DNA from: Bacteroidetes bacterium UBA2322 | GTDB lineage: Bacteria; Bacteroidota; Bacteroidia; Chitinophagales; UBA2359 | Assembly: GCA_002345145.1 (NCBI GenBank) | Contig: DDVC01000172.1 | Location: 1-21,088 of the forward strand | Reading direction: 5' to 3' | DNA length: 21,088 nucleotides | In this document: piece after piece, positions 7,227 through 16,256 of the stretch | Numbering within the stretch: the stretch's first letter is position 1 | Layout: the number at the start of each line of letters is the position of its first letter | Translations under genes and position numbers: made by a program | The notes under the pieces: model-generated | Database searches by the model: none | Told to the model about the DNA's origin: nothing | Seen by the model: the letters and a program-made list of their open reading frames with translations, nothing else

Positions 7227-7272
7227 TTATGCTTGCCATTATTTGTAAAGATACAAACAATGGCAAGCATAA
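7227..7272 (-). terminator. Long hairpin ending the SprF-type operon
   Basis: The outer stem is 14 bp (7227-7240 with 7259-7272, core ATGCTTGCCATT / AATGGCAAGCAT). After one A-C mismatch there is a 6-bp inner stem (TTTGTA 7242-7247 with TACAAA 7252-7257) and a 4-base loop. It starts 16 bases after the stop of the leftward gene at 7289 and is followed on that strand by AATTGTTTTTAG, so it is best read as that gene's terminator. Confidence 0.75.
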
Positions 7273-7288
7273 AATCAAACGGTAAAAC

Positions 7289-8320
7289 TTAAAACCTGGG
7301 GCAGTATATTTGTTGTCGGGGCGACCGGTTAAAACTGCCTACATGCACCAGCGATAACTCAAAACCACCTCTGCTATTAGAGGCAACTCTCAAATCGGAA
7401 ACATTGATGTCGTATGACAGCAACACCCGATAGTTGTTAAACTCTGCCCCTACTAAGGCAATAATAGCATCTTTCCACCTATACCACCCGCCTGCATATA
7501 AGTTTATGGAGGCGGCATTGCGGCTATACCGGCTACTATTGGCAGTTTGCCAAACAAAGTTGCTGCCAAACACCATTTCTGAAGCTTGTTTTTGGGTGGT
7601 AAAATAAGCGGCAGGCTCTAATATAAGGTTGCCTGTATTAATGGCTGCGCCGGCGTTAAAGGCAAGTCGCATACCCAACCGGTTATCGGTATCATAAAAA
7701 GTTTCAACGGGGCGGTTAATGTGCAAAGCAGAACCACCCAAATAAACATTAAATCTTTTAGGAACCTGATAAGAAATGGTTGCGCCGGCAGCTACATCAA
7801 GATAGCCAAATGATTCTGCTCCCAAATTTTCAAGATTAGGGGCGTTGAGGTCAAAATTTATATCGCTCCATTGGTTGCCAAAGTAGAGTTTCTGAAAATC
7901 GATGCGGCGCTGCCGATAAGCGGCGCTTGCGCCGGCAGATACGTATAGGTTTGGCGAAAATGATTTATGACCGGCAAGCGAACCCCGTACTTCCAGCATA
8001 GACAGTCTGCCATCGCCGGCATGGTCATAAAGCAGGTTTATACCGGTGCCAAGCCAATCTTGCGCGCCGTTTTTATACCGGTATTTGAGCAACCCAAAAT
8101 CGGCAAAAGCGGATATGGTACGGTATGGCGCCGGAACAGATTGCCATTGGTTTCGGGCATTTAAGCCCACCCTGTAATCACCGTTAAAATTGCCGGTCAT
8201 AGACGGGTTGAGCCTAAGCACATCGGTATAAAACTGCGAGTAGTGTATGTCTTGGGCATGTAGAAATCCGGCGGATAGAAACAAAAAGAGGTTAAATAAA
8301 ATAGTCGATATTTTTTTCAT
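7289..8320 (-). CDS. PorP/SprF family type IX secretion outer-membrane protein
   Basis: This encodes 343 residues with a signal peptide (MKKISTILFNLFLFLSAGFLHA, cleavage near 22). It is followed by the family hallmark QDIHYSQFYTDVLRLNPSMTG and YRVGLNARNQW at about 23-59. The rest alternates strands as expected of an outer-membrane barrel (GTGINLLYDHAGDGRLS, LYVSAGASAAYRQ, VYLGGSALHINRP, AAYFTTQKQ, WYRWKDAIIALVGAEF). In Flavobacterium johnsoniae, SprF-like proteins are needed to secrete partner adhesins that carry type B C-terminal domains. Here the gene lies 61 bases downstream of exactly such a protein, in the same orientation and with no promoter box in the gap. It is therefore most likely the dedicated partner for that product. 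PorP or SprF cannot be told apart by eye, so no symbol is given. Confidence 0.9.
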   Translation of the reverse strand: MKKISTILFNLFLFLSAGFLHAQDIHYSQFYTDVLRLNPSMTGNFNGDYRVGLNARNQWQSVPAPYRTISAFADFGLLKYRYKNGAQDWLGTGINLLYDHAGDGRLSMLEVRGSLAGHKSFSPNLYVSAGASAAYRQRRIDFQKLYFGNQWSDINFDLNAPNLENLGAESFGYLDVAAGATISYQVPKRFNVYLGGSALHINRPVETFYDTDNRLGMRLAFNAGAAINTGNLILEPAAYFTTQKQASEMVFGSNFVWQTANSSRYSRNAASINLYAGGWYRWKDAIIALVGAEFNNYRVLLSYDINVSDLRVASNSRGGFELSLVHVGSFNRSPRQQIYCPRF

Positions 8321-8381
8321 AGCTGTGTATGCCTTGGTGATTTAGTAAATTGGTTAAAGTTGGTTCAATATGGGGGGCATT

Positions 8382-11300
8382 TTACCTAAGCAGCGCAATG
8401 TTGCCACTTCGGGTTATGACTTCTCCACTCAGCAGGGTAGCAGTAAGGTTATAAACATACACTTCGTTTTCTTGCAGTTCACCTTGGTAAAAGCCGTCCC
8501 AGCCTTCGTTGGGGTTATTGGTATAAAAAAGCAATTTACCCCATCGGTTGTAAATGGCAAACTCCATGGTTTGGATATTGTTTCTGCCTTCTACATAGAG
8601 TACGTCGTTCACATTGTCGTTATTGGGCGTAAAGGCATTAGGCACCCCTAACTTGGCGTTATCCTGCACCACAATGGGCAAACAAAACACATCGGGACAA
8701 TTGTTGGCGCTCAGTACGTCTAAACAAACGTTGTATTCTCCCACCGAATTATATTTCACCATCGGATTAATTTCTGATGAAGATTCACCGTTGCCAAAAT
8801 CCCATTCATACGTAGTGGCATCAAGGCTGGTATTGGTAAGCTGGGTAAGTTCGCCTACCAGTATAAAAGCAGGCGCCTCAAAACCGGCTTTGGGTAGTGC
8901 ATACACTTCTATGGTAGCCGTTATGGTATCGGCAAGGTTGCACGAAGATGGATTGGCAGCAATAAGACTTATTTGGTAAGCGCCGGGTGTATTATAGGTA
9001 AAATTAGCATTTTGACCTTGTGCGGAGGCATTGCCACTTCCCCACAACCATGTGTAGGTAGTAGCGCCGGTATTGTTGGCGCTCAGGTTAATGGTGTGGG
9101 GCGCACAACCGCCCGAAGGTGGTACAAACTCGGCTGCTATTAGGTTGCCCTGTGGCAGGGTAATGGTATTGGTAAAAGTGTTGGCTAATACACAAATGCC
9201 TGTTGGGTTGCTAACGGTAAGGCTTACGGTATAAACACCCGCCGTGGCGTATGTGTGGCTGGCGCTGCTGCCTGTGCCGGTAGCTCCATCGCCAAAATCC
9301 CATTCATAATTGGTAATGTTGGCGGCGGTAGCGGCATTAAACTGCACGGTGTAGGGGTCGCAAATGCCGGGTAAAATTTCGGTAAAATTAGCTGTTAGTG
9401 GTGTGCTTGGTAAAACGGTGAGGGTTACGGTGGCGGTATCGGCAAGGTTGCAAGCCAATGGATTGGAAGCTATCAAAACCACATTGTAAAAACCCGGATT
9501 GGGAAACGTATGCGTAGGGGTAACTTCGGACGACAGTGGGCTGCCATCGCCAAAATTCCATGAATAGGCAGTGGCATTAAGGCTGTTGTTGTCAAAGGTA
9601 AAAGTAAGCGGCGCACATTCGGTTATTAAATTATTGGTTAGGGCTATTACTGCCTCGGCGGTAAACGAAATGGTTTGGTAGGTGGTATCGGGAGCAAAAC
9701 AGCCCAATGTACTGCTTACCACCAGCATTACCGTATAAGTACCCGGGTTAGCATAAATATGCGTGGGGTTTTGCTGTGTGTTGGTAGCGCCATCGCCAAA
9801 GTTCCAGAAATGGACTAAGCCGTTTAGGTCTGTTTGGAAGTCAAATTGGTATATGTCGCAGTCAGTATTTTGGGTATAGGTAAAGTCAGCCGTACTCGAT
9901 GCCGGGTCAACCACCAATACATTGAGCAAGGTGGTATCGGCATAATTACAACTGGTGGGATTAATGGCAATCATCATTACCTCATAAAGCCCCGATGTGG
10001 TAAAGGTATGCACCGGCGAGGCATCGGTACTGGTGTTGCCGTCTTTAAAATCCCAAAAGTAGTTCAGTGCGTCCACACTAAGGTTACTGAAATTAACCGT
10101 ATAAGGCACACAGCCCACTGCCGAAGGCGATGCCGTAGCATTTGCCAAAACGCCGGCTTGTTCAAAGTCATATTTAAACACTACCAAATCCCAGCTTGAA
10201 CTGAGTTTGGTTGGAGAATAAGCGGTAGGCGTGGTAGGAAAATTGGTTGCCGATGTACAAACGGCTTGGTAAACCACCCCACGGTCGTTATACCTGCAAG
10301 TGCCGCCGTCCACGTGTTCAGAACCCGATGGGCTGCCAAAATACGTACCATAGAGCAAACCGATAGCATTGGCTTCTAAAACGATAAAGTAAAAATCGCC
10401 CGACCCGTTTACCTGCGACCAGGCATCGGGTGTAGTAGGCATACCGGAGCTACTGGTAAATCCGCCGGCATAAATGCGGTTGCAATTGTCAACCAAAAAT
10501 GCAGTGGGGTTAATGCTAAGAGATGCAACGCCTATGCGTGTACTATACAGCAGGGTGTTTAGCGCCGGATTTAACGACATGAGGAACATTTTACCGTTTG
10601 CATTGGAGTAGGTGCCGGGGGTAACGGTAAAATTACCATCGGTTAATCCGTACAAACAAACGTTGTCGTCTCTGTCAAAATCTATAAAAAAGGCAATATC
10701 AGATTGGTTGGTATTTACAAACGTAGAAGCAATGTTTACCGTGCCGGCAGCATTTAGGTGGGTAACAAATCCATCGGGTGAGTTAGAACCTGCGGCGCCG
10801 GTGAGCGGAGTGGTTTGGTAAGCGCCTGCCGTTACCGGAAAATTAGAGCTGGCAGTACCACCACAAACAAAAACGCTGCCATCGGGCGCTATTCTGATGC
10901 CCAGCGCCAGGTCATTGGCGTTGCCGCCCAAAAAGGTACTCCAAATTAGAGACGATAAGTTGGGGGTCATTTTTACCACCATACCGTCCCAGTCGCCACC
11001 GCCATAGGTGGTTTGAAATGCGCCGGGCGTAGTGGGGAAATTGGTAGAACCGGTGTAGCCGGCAAGGTAAATGTTGTTGAACTCGTCTATCATTAGCTCG
11101 CCCAGCAAACCGTAGGTAATGCCCCCCCACCCTACTGAGTTTGCCTGACCCTCATTGCCCGAACCGCCTAAATAGGTAGAGCCAATTAAAGCATTGCCAT
11201 TGGCGCTTAAAATGGTGATACCAAAATCAGCAGTTCCGCCCAGAGTATTGTCTATACAACCGGCGGTGGTAGGGTAATTTGATGAATTAGTACTGACTAA

Positions 11301-12380
11301 TACAATGATTTCGTTGTTGTAGTTGGTTATCAGATTGCAGGTAAGGTCTGATTCGCTGCCACCTATGTAAGAGGCATAAATTAAGGTAGTACCATCGGCA
11401 GAAAGTTTGCTCACGGTGGCATCGGTATTGCCGTTAAATGATACATCATAAGCCCCCGTAGTTACCGGATAACCGGTGTTAAATGCCCTGCCCGACCCAA
11501 AAATTTCATCATTTTGCCCATAGGTAGCTGAGTGCCCATATACGGTGCTGGTGCTGCCGGAGTAGGAAGATGCTACCAAAACAGGGTCAATTACCAAGGG
11601 TAAACTTTGGTTGTAGCCATCGGGAAACTCAAAACCTACTTGGTTGTTTTTAATTGTGTACCTGCAATTGACCGCTATGTTTTTGCCGTTGATTACCTGA
11701 TAGGCGTAGGGCGATAACTCAACTGCCTCAGAGATAACGGTAGAAATAAACAGGTGTCCGTCTTTTACACATAAATCCGATTGACCGGTGTAGGCAAGTT
11801 TTATATGTGCAGGATTGGCGCCGGGCGAAACTATCCAATCGTATTTCAGGTGGCTGCCTGTGCTGTAAATTTTTAGGTCGGTACCCGGATACACGCCTTT
11901 ATGCCACAGTGTTTTGGCAGGGTGTATATCGGTAGCCCATTTTTTGGGGTCATTACCCAAAAAGAAGTTATGCCGCTCGGGTAAAATGTCTTGCTCTTCA
12001 ATGTGCGGTTTAGGATTTGAACCCACAAAATGCACTTTCACCGCATGAAGCGTAACCCTATCATTTATGGGTTGGGTAAATGTGGCGTGGTTGTGGTTGC
12101 ACCGGTTTTTGGGGTCATTTTGCCGGCAATGTGCATGAGCAGCGGCATCTAACCGGGCAGGGTCATAAAAAACGAAGGTAAAACCCTGATGCTCTGTATA
12201 AATATCTAAGCCCGATGTTTTTGCCCGATGTAATACATTGGGGTGCCACTGCCCTTTGTTTTGAAGGTAGCCTATTTGCGGCGCTTCAAAGTACGGGGAG
12301 GCAACAATGTGGCAGGTACTCCCCAACCACAAACTAATAGCTAACAGAATAAAAAAGCAGGTAGTGTAAAGTTGTTTCAT
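8382..12380 (-). CDS. Giant secreted PKD-repeat protein with T9SS type B sorting domain
   Basis: This encodes 1332 residues. After a signal peptide (TTCFFILLAISLWLGSTCHIVA), residues about 35-270 match the DUF7948-type N-terminal domain (YLQNKGQWHPNVLHRA, GFTFVFYDPAR, FFLGNDPKKWATDI, GVYPGTDLKIYS, LVIDPVLV). Residues about 270-745 carry SBBP-like beta-propeller repeats, each with a TYLGGSGNE- or NFPTTPGAFQ-type motif. Six PKD-type domains then follow at about 80-residue spacing, with cores near residues 777, 860, 942, 1028, 1112 and 1192 (YFWDFKDG, HFWNFGDG, YSWNFGDG, YEWDFGDG, the degenerate YTWLWGSG, and YEWDFGNG). The last 90 residues (VPNAFTPNNDNVNDVLYVEG, IYNRWGKLLFYT, GWDGFYQGE, VYVYNLTA) are a gliding-motility-type type B C-terminal domain. 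The product is presumably a cell-surface adhesin or matrix protein exported by T9SS with the adjacent PorP/SprF protein. Confidence 0.92.
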   Translation of the reverse strand: MKQLYTTCFFILLAISLWLGSTCHIVASPYFEAPQIGYLQNKGQWHPNVLHRAKTSGLDIYTEHQGFTFVFYDPARLDAAAHAHCRQNDPKNRCNHNHATFTQPINDRVTLHAVKVHFVGSNPKPHIEEQDILPERHNFFLGNDPKKWATDIHPAKTLWHKGVYPGTDLKIYSTGSHLKYDWIVSPGANPAHIKLAYTGQSDLCVKDGHLFISTVISEAVELSPYAYQVINGKNIAVNCRYTIKNNQVGFEFPDGYNQSLPLVIDPVLVASSYSGSTSTVYGHSATYGQNDEIFGSGRAFNTGYPVTTGAYDVSFNGNTDATVSKLSADGTTLIYASYIGGSESDLTCNLITNYNNEIIVLVSTNSSNYPTTAGCIDNTLGGTADFGITILSANGNALIGSTYLGGSGNEGQANSVGWGGITYGLLGELMIDEFNNIYLAGYTGSTNFPTTPGAFQTTYGGGDWDGMVVKMTPNLSSLIWSTFLGGNANDLALGIRIAPDGSVFVCGGTASSNFPVTAGAYQTTPLTGAAGSNSPDGFVTHLNAAGTVNIASTFVNTNQSDIAFFIDFDRDDNVCLYGLTDGNFTVTPGTYSNANGKMFLMSLNPALNTLLYSTRIGVASLSINPTAFLVDNCNRIYAGGFTSSSGMPTTPDAWSQVNGSGDFYFIVLEANAIGLLYGTYFGSPSGSEHVDGGTCRYNDRGVVYQAVCTSATNFPTTPTAYSPTKLSSSWDLVVFKYDFEQAGVLANATASPSAVGCVPYTVNFSNLSVDALNYFWDFKDGNTSTDASPVHTFTTSGLYEVMMIAINPTSCNYADTTLLNVLVVDPASSTADFTYTQNTDCDIYQFDFQTDLNGLVHFWNFGDGATNTQQNPTHIYANPGTYTVMLVVSSTLGCFAPDTTYQTISFTAEAVIALTNNLITECAPLTFTFDNNSLNATAYSWNFGDGSPLSSEVTPTHTFPNPGFYNVVLIASNPLACNLADTATVTLTVLPSTPLTANFTEILPGICDPYTVQFNAATAANITNYEWDFGDGATGTGSSASHTYATAGVYTVSLTVSNPTGICVLANTFTNTITLPQGNLIAAEFVPPSGGCAPHTINLSANNTGATTYTWLWGSGNASAQGQNANFTYNTPGAYQISLIAANPSSCNLADTITATIEVYALPKAGFEAPAFILVGELTQLTNTSLDATTYEWDFGNGESSSEINPMVKYNSVGEYNVCLDVLSANNCPDVFCLPIVVQDNAKLGVPNAFTPNNDNVNDVLYVEGRNNIQTMEFAIYNRWGKLLFYTNNPNEGWDGFYQGELQENEVYVYNLTATLLSGEVITRSGNIALLR

Positions 12381-12524
12381 ATTGCTGTGAATTATTAAAT
12401 AATTTTCGGTAAAATTTTAAAAATCTGTGAGGCGGCAACCAAACCCAACCTATCTACAAGTAACTATTTTTTTTATCCATTGCTTTTTAATACACCCCGC
12501 CCACCAGAGTTGCAATTTTTTAAC

Positions 12525-12556
12525 CAAAAATAACACTTTTTGCTGTAAGCAGTCAA
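12525..12556 (-). promoter_or_regulatory. Candidate promoter of the PKD adhesin / SprF operon
   Basis: On the leftward strand there is a TTG (complement of 12554-12556) and TATTTTTG (complement of 12525-12532), 21 bases apart. It fits the phylum consensus and gives a leader of about 135 bases. The region is AT-rich, so chance matches are possible. Confidence 0.45.
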
Positions 12557-12617
12557 TATAAAAGTAAAAATAGCGTCTAAAAACAACTAAATGTCAGTTT
12601 TTAGGCTTAAAACGCAA

Positions 12618-12651
12618 AAAGCCGCTAAACGCGATAGGCGTTTGCGGCTTT
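12618..12651 (-). terminator. Terminator of the tRNA-Arg gene
   Basis: A 14-bp stem interrupted by one bulged T pairs AAAGCCGC-T-AAACGC (12618-12632) with GCGTTTGCGGCTTT (12638-12651) around a 5-base loop. On the leftward strand it lies 9 bases after the tRNA 3' end and runs into TTTTTGCGTTTT, a classic intrinsic terminator. Confidence 0.88.
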
Positions 12652-12660
12652 AAGAGCGGG

Positions 12661-12734
12661 TGAACCCGGCGAGATTCGAACTCACAACCTTTAGATCCGT
12701 AGTCTAATGCTCTATCCAGTTGAGCTACGGGTCC
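12661..12734 (-). tRNA. tRNA-Arg (anticodon ACG)
   Basis: The leftward strand folds as a full cloverleaf. The acceptor stem pairs GGACCCG with CGGGTTC (one G-U pair). The D arm is GCTC...GAGC. The anticodon stem TTAGA/TCTAA encloses the loop CTACGGA, and the T arm is GTGAG-TTCGAAT-CTCGC (one G-C closed end, one G-G or weak pair tolerated). The discriminator base is A73. Anticodon ACG reads CGN arginine codons after A34-to-inosine editing by TadA. No CCA is encoded (ACCCG follows), so CCA must be added by the nucleotidyltransferase. The gene has its own promoter and terminator. Confidence 0.95.
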
Positions 12735-12746
12735 GCTTTGGTGGCG

Positions 12747-12776
12747 CAAAGTTACGGCTATTTTTGTACTTTACAA
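12747..12776 (-). promoter_or_regulatory. Promoter of tRNA-Arg
   Basis: On the leftward strand TTG (complement of 12774-12776) and TAACTTTG (complement of 12747-12754) are 19 bases apart, an ideal match to the Bacteroidota primary-sigma promoter. The predicted start lies a few bases before the mature tRNA 5' end at 12734. Confidence 0.75.
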
Positions 12777-12826
12777 TAAGAGAACCATAAAAAGTCAAAA
12801 AATGTTCCGTATCGGGCGGGTAAGTT

Positions 12827-15800
12827 TTAACCGTTTTTTGCTGTTTTAGCCTGCGTTATGATGTTATCCCAACGTTTGAATTGTACACTCATTTTATCAG
12901 CCTGCTGATACTTTAAAGATTTGGCGATGAGGTCATCAATAAAAGCCTCACATTTTTCTTTAGCCATAACCTCTCTGTAAGCGCCATAAACTTGCAGGAA
13001 ATAGGCGTATATTTCTTGGAGCAGGAGTTTTAGGAGTTCTTCGCCTCTGTTTACCAAATCCACGTTGCCCGGGCTGCCATCGGGATAGCGCAAAATGAGG
13101 TCTAAGATATTAATACCGGTTTCAGAAGATGCGGCTGCGTAATAAATGTTTTGTGCTTTTTTGTAAAACGCATGTTTATCCATTACGTCTAAATAATCGG
13201 TACTATCTCGCTGCTGTTGTTCGGCTGCACGTTGCAAGATTTTATCTACAATGATAGGATTGTGCAGTAGTGCAGTGCGCAGGGTATGCACATACCGGTC
13301 TATGGTTTTTTCGTTAATGGTAATGAGCCGGCTGCCGGTATCGTCCGAAAAAAGCCAGGTAATTTTACCCCATTCGTTCAAATTTTGAAGGTAGCCCATT
13401 ATGAGCCCCCATATAAGGGCACGGTTAATGCGTTTTTCTTCAATAGGCACCTGTTCGGGGTCAATAGGCGGCAAATAGGCGGGTAGGTGCCAGCGTTTGT
13501 CTAAATGCGGTGTTACGGTGTTGCCCTGCACGGTTAATTTTATTATACGGCTAGTATAAGCCTTGTAGTATTCGCCCGGTTGCCTGCCTTTATCGTCGCC
13601 GCCCGAAAATTTGGGCAATTGCTGAATAGTAAGTCCAAAAATGGTGCGATTTCGGATAATTTCATAAGCAGAAAAAGCCTCATCAATGACCATATCAGAT
13701 TCTTGAAAAATTTCTTGTCTTGCCACGCCCGAAAATTCAGTATTGGCATCGGGGTGTATGCCCCATGCATTAATTTCAGTAGAGCCGGGCGATGCGGGCA
13801 CAAAGGGTCGGGCAAGGTTGTTCAGAACGGCAATGCGGTTTCTGATGTATCTATCCACTTCGGTATCGGGCGTATTGGTAAGTTGCGCCTCTCTTCTAAT
13901 GGCTCTTACACAGTTTAGGTTTAGGCTGTCTTCTTTATACAGTTGCGAAATACACCAATTTACCACATCTTTTCGGTACATTTCTTCTATCTTTTCGGTA
14001 GTTACATCGGTAATGTATTCTCCTTTTCTAAATTTGCCAAATCGGAGGTACTGACCTTTGTAAATTTCTGCCGATATTTCGGTGGGTAACTCATCGCTGC
14101 CTACTCTTATGCGGATATTTTCCCACGCAAGTTCTTTTTGCTGCTTGGTTGCCAATACATACTTAATAGTAGGGTCGCTGGCGTTTTCGTGTTTTATGGC
14201 TAATCTATCTAACTCGTTTTGCAGGCTGTTTCGGGTATCTTTAAGGTTTCGGAAGTATTTTTCCCAATCTTGTTGCATTTCCTGCACCGCTTTTTGGAGT
14301 TCTTTAAGCACCATCTCGGTTAGGCTCTCCTTGCGGTAATTGTCTAACCTGTTTTTGTGTCGGGAGGATTTGTCTATATACTCTTCTCTGAATGATTTAA
14401 ACTCATTGGCAAACAATCCACCAAAAAAGCCCTGTTTAATAGCTCGCCTAATGCGGTCTTCGGCAGTTTCAATCACATCTTCCGTTTCATCAATATCATA
14501 GGCGCGTTTGTAAGCATCAATAGCTTGGTTCAGTCTTTCGTTGAGTGGGGTTAGCTCCTGAATTTTTTGGTGGAGCAAAAAGTCAATATGGTAAAAGAAA
14601 TACCTTACAGCAACGGGGTGCAGCGGGTCGGTTTTTTTAAGCATCCACGTGTTAAGCTTGTAGTCATCGCCACTAAGTTTTTGCGGGTGGTCAAAATCTT
14701 GCAGTACTATTTCGTTTAAGAGCTGATTTCGGGTTTCCATAATAAACTTACGCACTGCCTGCTCATAAGCATAAAGGGCTGTTTCGCACTTGCTTACTTC
14801 ATTTATGGCGGTAATTTTATCTTTCAGTCGGTTTTCATCTAAATCGCACTCACTTCTTAAAGTATTTAACCGCTCGTTTGAATTAACGGTGTTTTCTATG
14901 CGGCGCAAAACTTCTTCCAAAAACAGTTCGGCTTTAGGGCGGTCTAATTGTTCCTGTTTATCAATGGTATGAACCGATCTGAAAGCGAGTTTGTAAAAAG
15001 GACGTGGATTTTGCTGCTCGGCAAACGATTTCAAAATTTCCCGATAGCGGTCGCGCAATATAGGTTTGGTTCGTGTAATGCCATTTTTAAGATCCAGTTC
15101 ATACTGTTTCATTTCGGCGTCAAACTGTTCGTCAATTCTAAGCCAGTCATTACCAAGGCTGTCGGTACTCCAGCGAAGGGCGCAGTAATAAACAATATCG
15201 TCATACGGATACTGCAAAGCAGAAACGCCGGCGCCACAATAGCGGTTCATGCCCTGCTTTTCAATGAGGGTTAAAATTTGGTTATCCTGTTTAGAAAAGC
15301 GGTCATTAGCCATAGGGCTAAACAAGTCGAGGTAAGTGGTACGGGCAACTTGGTTAATGTAATTGCTAAGTTCTTTGAGGTTATTTTTTTCGGTATTTTC
15401 AAAATCAAACATAAACGCAAAGTTATAGGGCAGGTTTCGGGAGGTAATCTCGTGCTGAAGTCTGCCTTGTGCGTCCACTTGGTTGGGTTTGTATTCTAAT
15501 TCTATGGTTACGCCTTGGTCGCCCGAATTACCACTGGCATTTCGGGTAATGGCGTTTAGTTCTTTTACTGAGGCATAAGCGTTGGCTCTGATGTTTTCTA
15601 CTTCGTCTCCTTTAATAACATTGGTTAGCACAAAAGCATCGGGGAGTAAAAATGCGCCGCGAATCAATACATTTCGGCGCTGGAAATCAAACTCCAATAC
15701 ATCTCGCATATACATGGCAGTTTGCAAGAATATACCTGAGCCCGTTCCGCCCACCAACGAGCTAACAATCATAACCCGCGCACTGCTGGAACTATCTGAA

Positions 15801-16195
15801 CCGGTTTCTCTGAAAATATGGTTGATGCTGTTGTGTAAATTACCCAATTTATTGCTTTCCATAGCTGCCCGATAGGCTAATCGGGAAACGGAGCGTATTT
15901 GCCCTGCGCCATCGGTGAGCGATTTTCGGAGTATTTCCTGTTGTTCATACGGAAACCAATCTTTAACTGTATCGCCTGCCATGCGCAGGTATTCGGCTAC
16001 TGTCCAGTTGGTACTGGTTTGGGTAATGTTTTCTCTGTTGAGGAATTTTAACTTGGAAATATCATTTACATTGGTATCAAAGGCATGTACGGCTACAAAA
16101 CCTCTGCGATGCTTGGGTATCCAACTGTATATGCGGTCAACAATTTGCGAACCTAAGCCGCCTAACCCGATGAGTATGGTTGGTACATTTGACAT
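12827..16195 (-). CDS. FtsZ/tubulin-superfamily protein, Tubulin_2 type
   Basis: This encodes a large cytoplasmic protein of 1122 residues with no signal peptide or membrane segment. The N-terminus has a nucleotide-binding strand-loop-helix, PTILIGLGGLGSQIVDRI (residues 5-22), then AVHAFDTNVND (35-45). The tubulin/FtsZ-like signature loop appears as SSLVGGTGSGIF at about 145-156, where the canonical form is GGGTGTG. These three elements in order are typical of the Tubulin_2 (PF13809) group rather than true FtsZ. The remaining roughly 900 residues are mostly helical and charged. Residues about 600-695 look like coiled coil (SRHKNRLDNYRKESLTEM, then KELQKAVQEMQQDW onward). Comparative genomics by Makarova and Koonin described related FtsZ-like families linked to vWA-domain proteins, GTPases and OmpA-type proteins and proposed membrane remodelling. 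It is the last gene of the leftward cluster, 61 bases after the protease gene. Confidence 0.82.
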   Translation of the reverse strand: MSNVPTILIGLGGLGSQIVDRIYSWIPKHRRGFVAVHAFDTNVNDISKLKFLNRENITQTSTNWTVAEYLRMAGDTVKDWFPYEQQEILRKSLTDGAGQIRSVSRLAYRAAMESNKLGNLHNSINHIFRETGSDSSSSARVMIVSSLVGGTGSGIFLQTAMYMRDVLEFDFQRRNVLIRGAFLLPDAFVLTNVIKGDEVENIRANAYASVKELNAITRNASGNSGDQGVTIELEYKPNQVDAQGRLQHEITSRNLPYNFAFMFDFENTEKNNLKELSNYINQVARTTYLDLFSPMANDRFSKQDNQILTLIEKQGMNRYCGAGVSALQYPYDDIVYYCALRWSTDSLGNDWLRIDEQFDAEMKQYELDLKNGITRTKPILRDRYREILKSFAEQQNPRPFYKLAFRSVHTIDKQEQLDRPKAELFLEEVLRRIENTVNSNERLNTLRSECDLDENRLKDKITAINEVSKCETALYAYEQAVRKFIMETRNQLLNEIVLQDFDHPQKLSGDDYKLNTWMLKKTDPLHPVAVRYFFYHIDFLLHQKIQELTPLNERLNQAIDAYKRAYDIDETEDVIETAEDRIRRAIKQGFFGGLFANEFKSFREEYIDKSSRHKNRLDNYRKESLTEMVLKELQKAVQEMQQDWEKYFRNLKDTRNSLQNELDRLAIKHENASDPTIKYVLATKQQKELAWENIRIRVGSDELPTEISAEIYKGQYLRFGKFRKGEYITDVTTEKIEEMYRKDVVNWCISQLYKEDSLNLNCVRAIRREAQLTNTPDTEVDRYIRNRIAVLNNLARPFVPASPGSTEINAWGIHPDANTEFSGVARQEIFQESDMVIDEAFSAYEIIRNRTIFGLTIQQLPKFSGGDDKGRQPGEYYKAYTSRIIKLTVQGNTVTPHLDKRWHLPAYLPPIDPEQVPIEEKRINRALIWGLIMGYLQNLNEWGKITWLFSDDTGSRLITINEKTIDRYVHTLRTALLHNPIIVDKILQRAAEQQQRDSTDYLDVMDKHAFYKKAQNIYYAAASSETGINILDLILRYPDGSPGNVDLVNRGEELLKLLLQEIYAYFLQVYGAYREVMAKEKCEAFIDDLIAKSLKYQQADKMSVQFKRWDNIITQAKTAKNG

Positions 16196-16256
16196 GGTTG
16201 ATATGGGTTGTGTTGATTTAGATGGGTGTATAATAAAATTAGGAAGATGAAATAGG

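Noticed and set aside
9834..10199. 121-residue + strand frame opposite the PKD adhesin
   Set aside because: Antisense to the PKD repeat region; composition follows from the repeats.
13580..16250. Several 60-112 residue + strand frames opposite the tubulin-like gene
   Set aside because: All lie antisense within one long intact leftward gene with family motifs; no independent signals support them.
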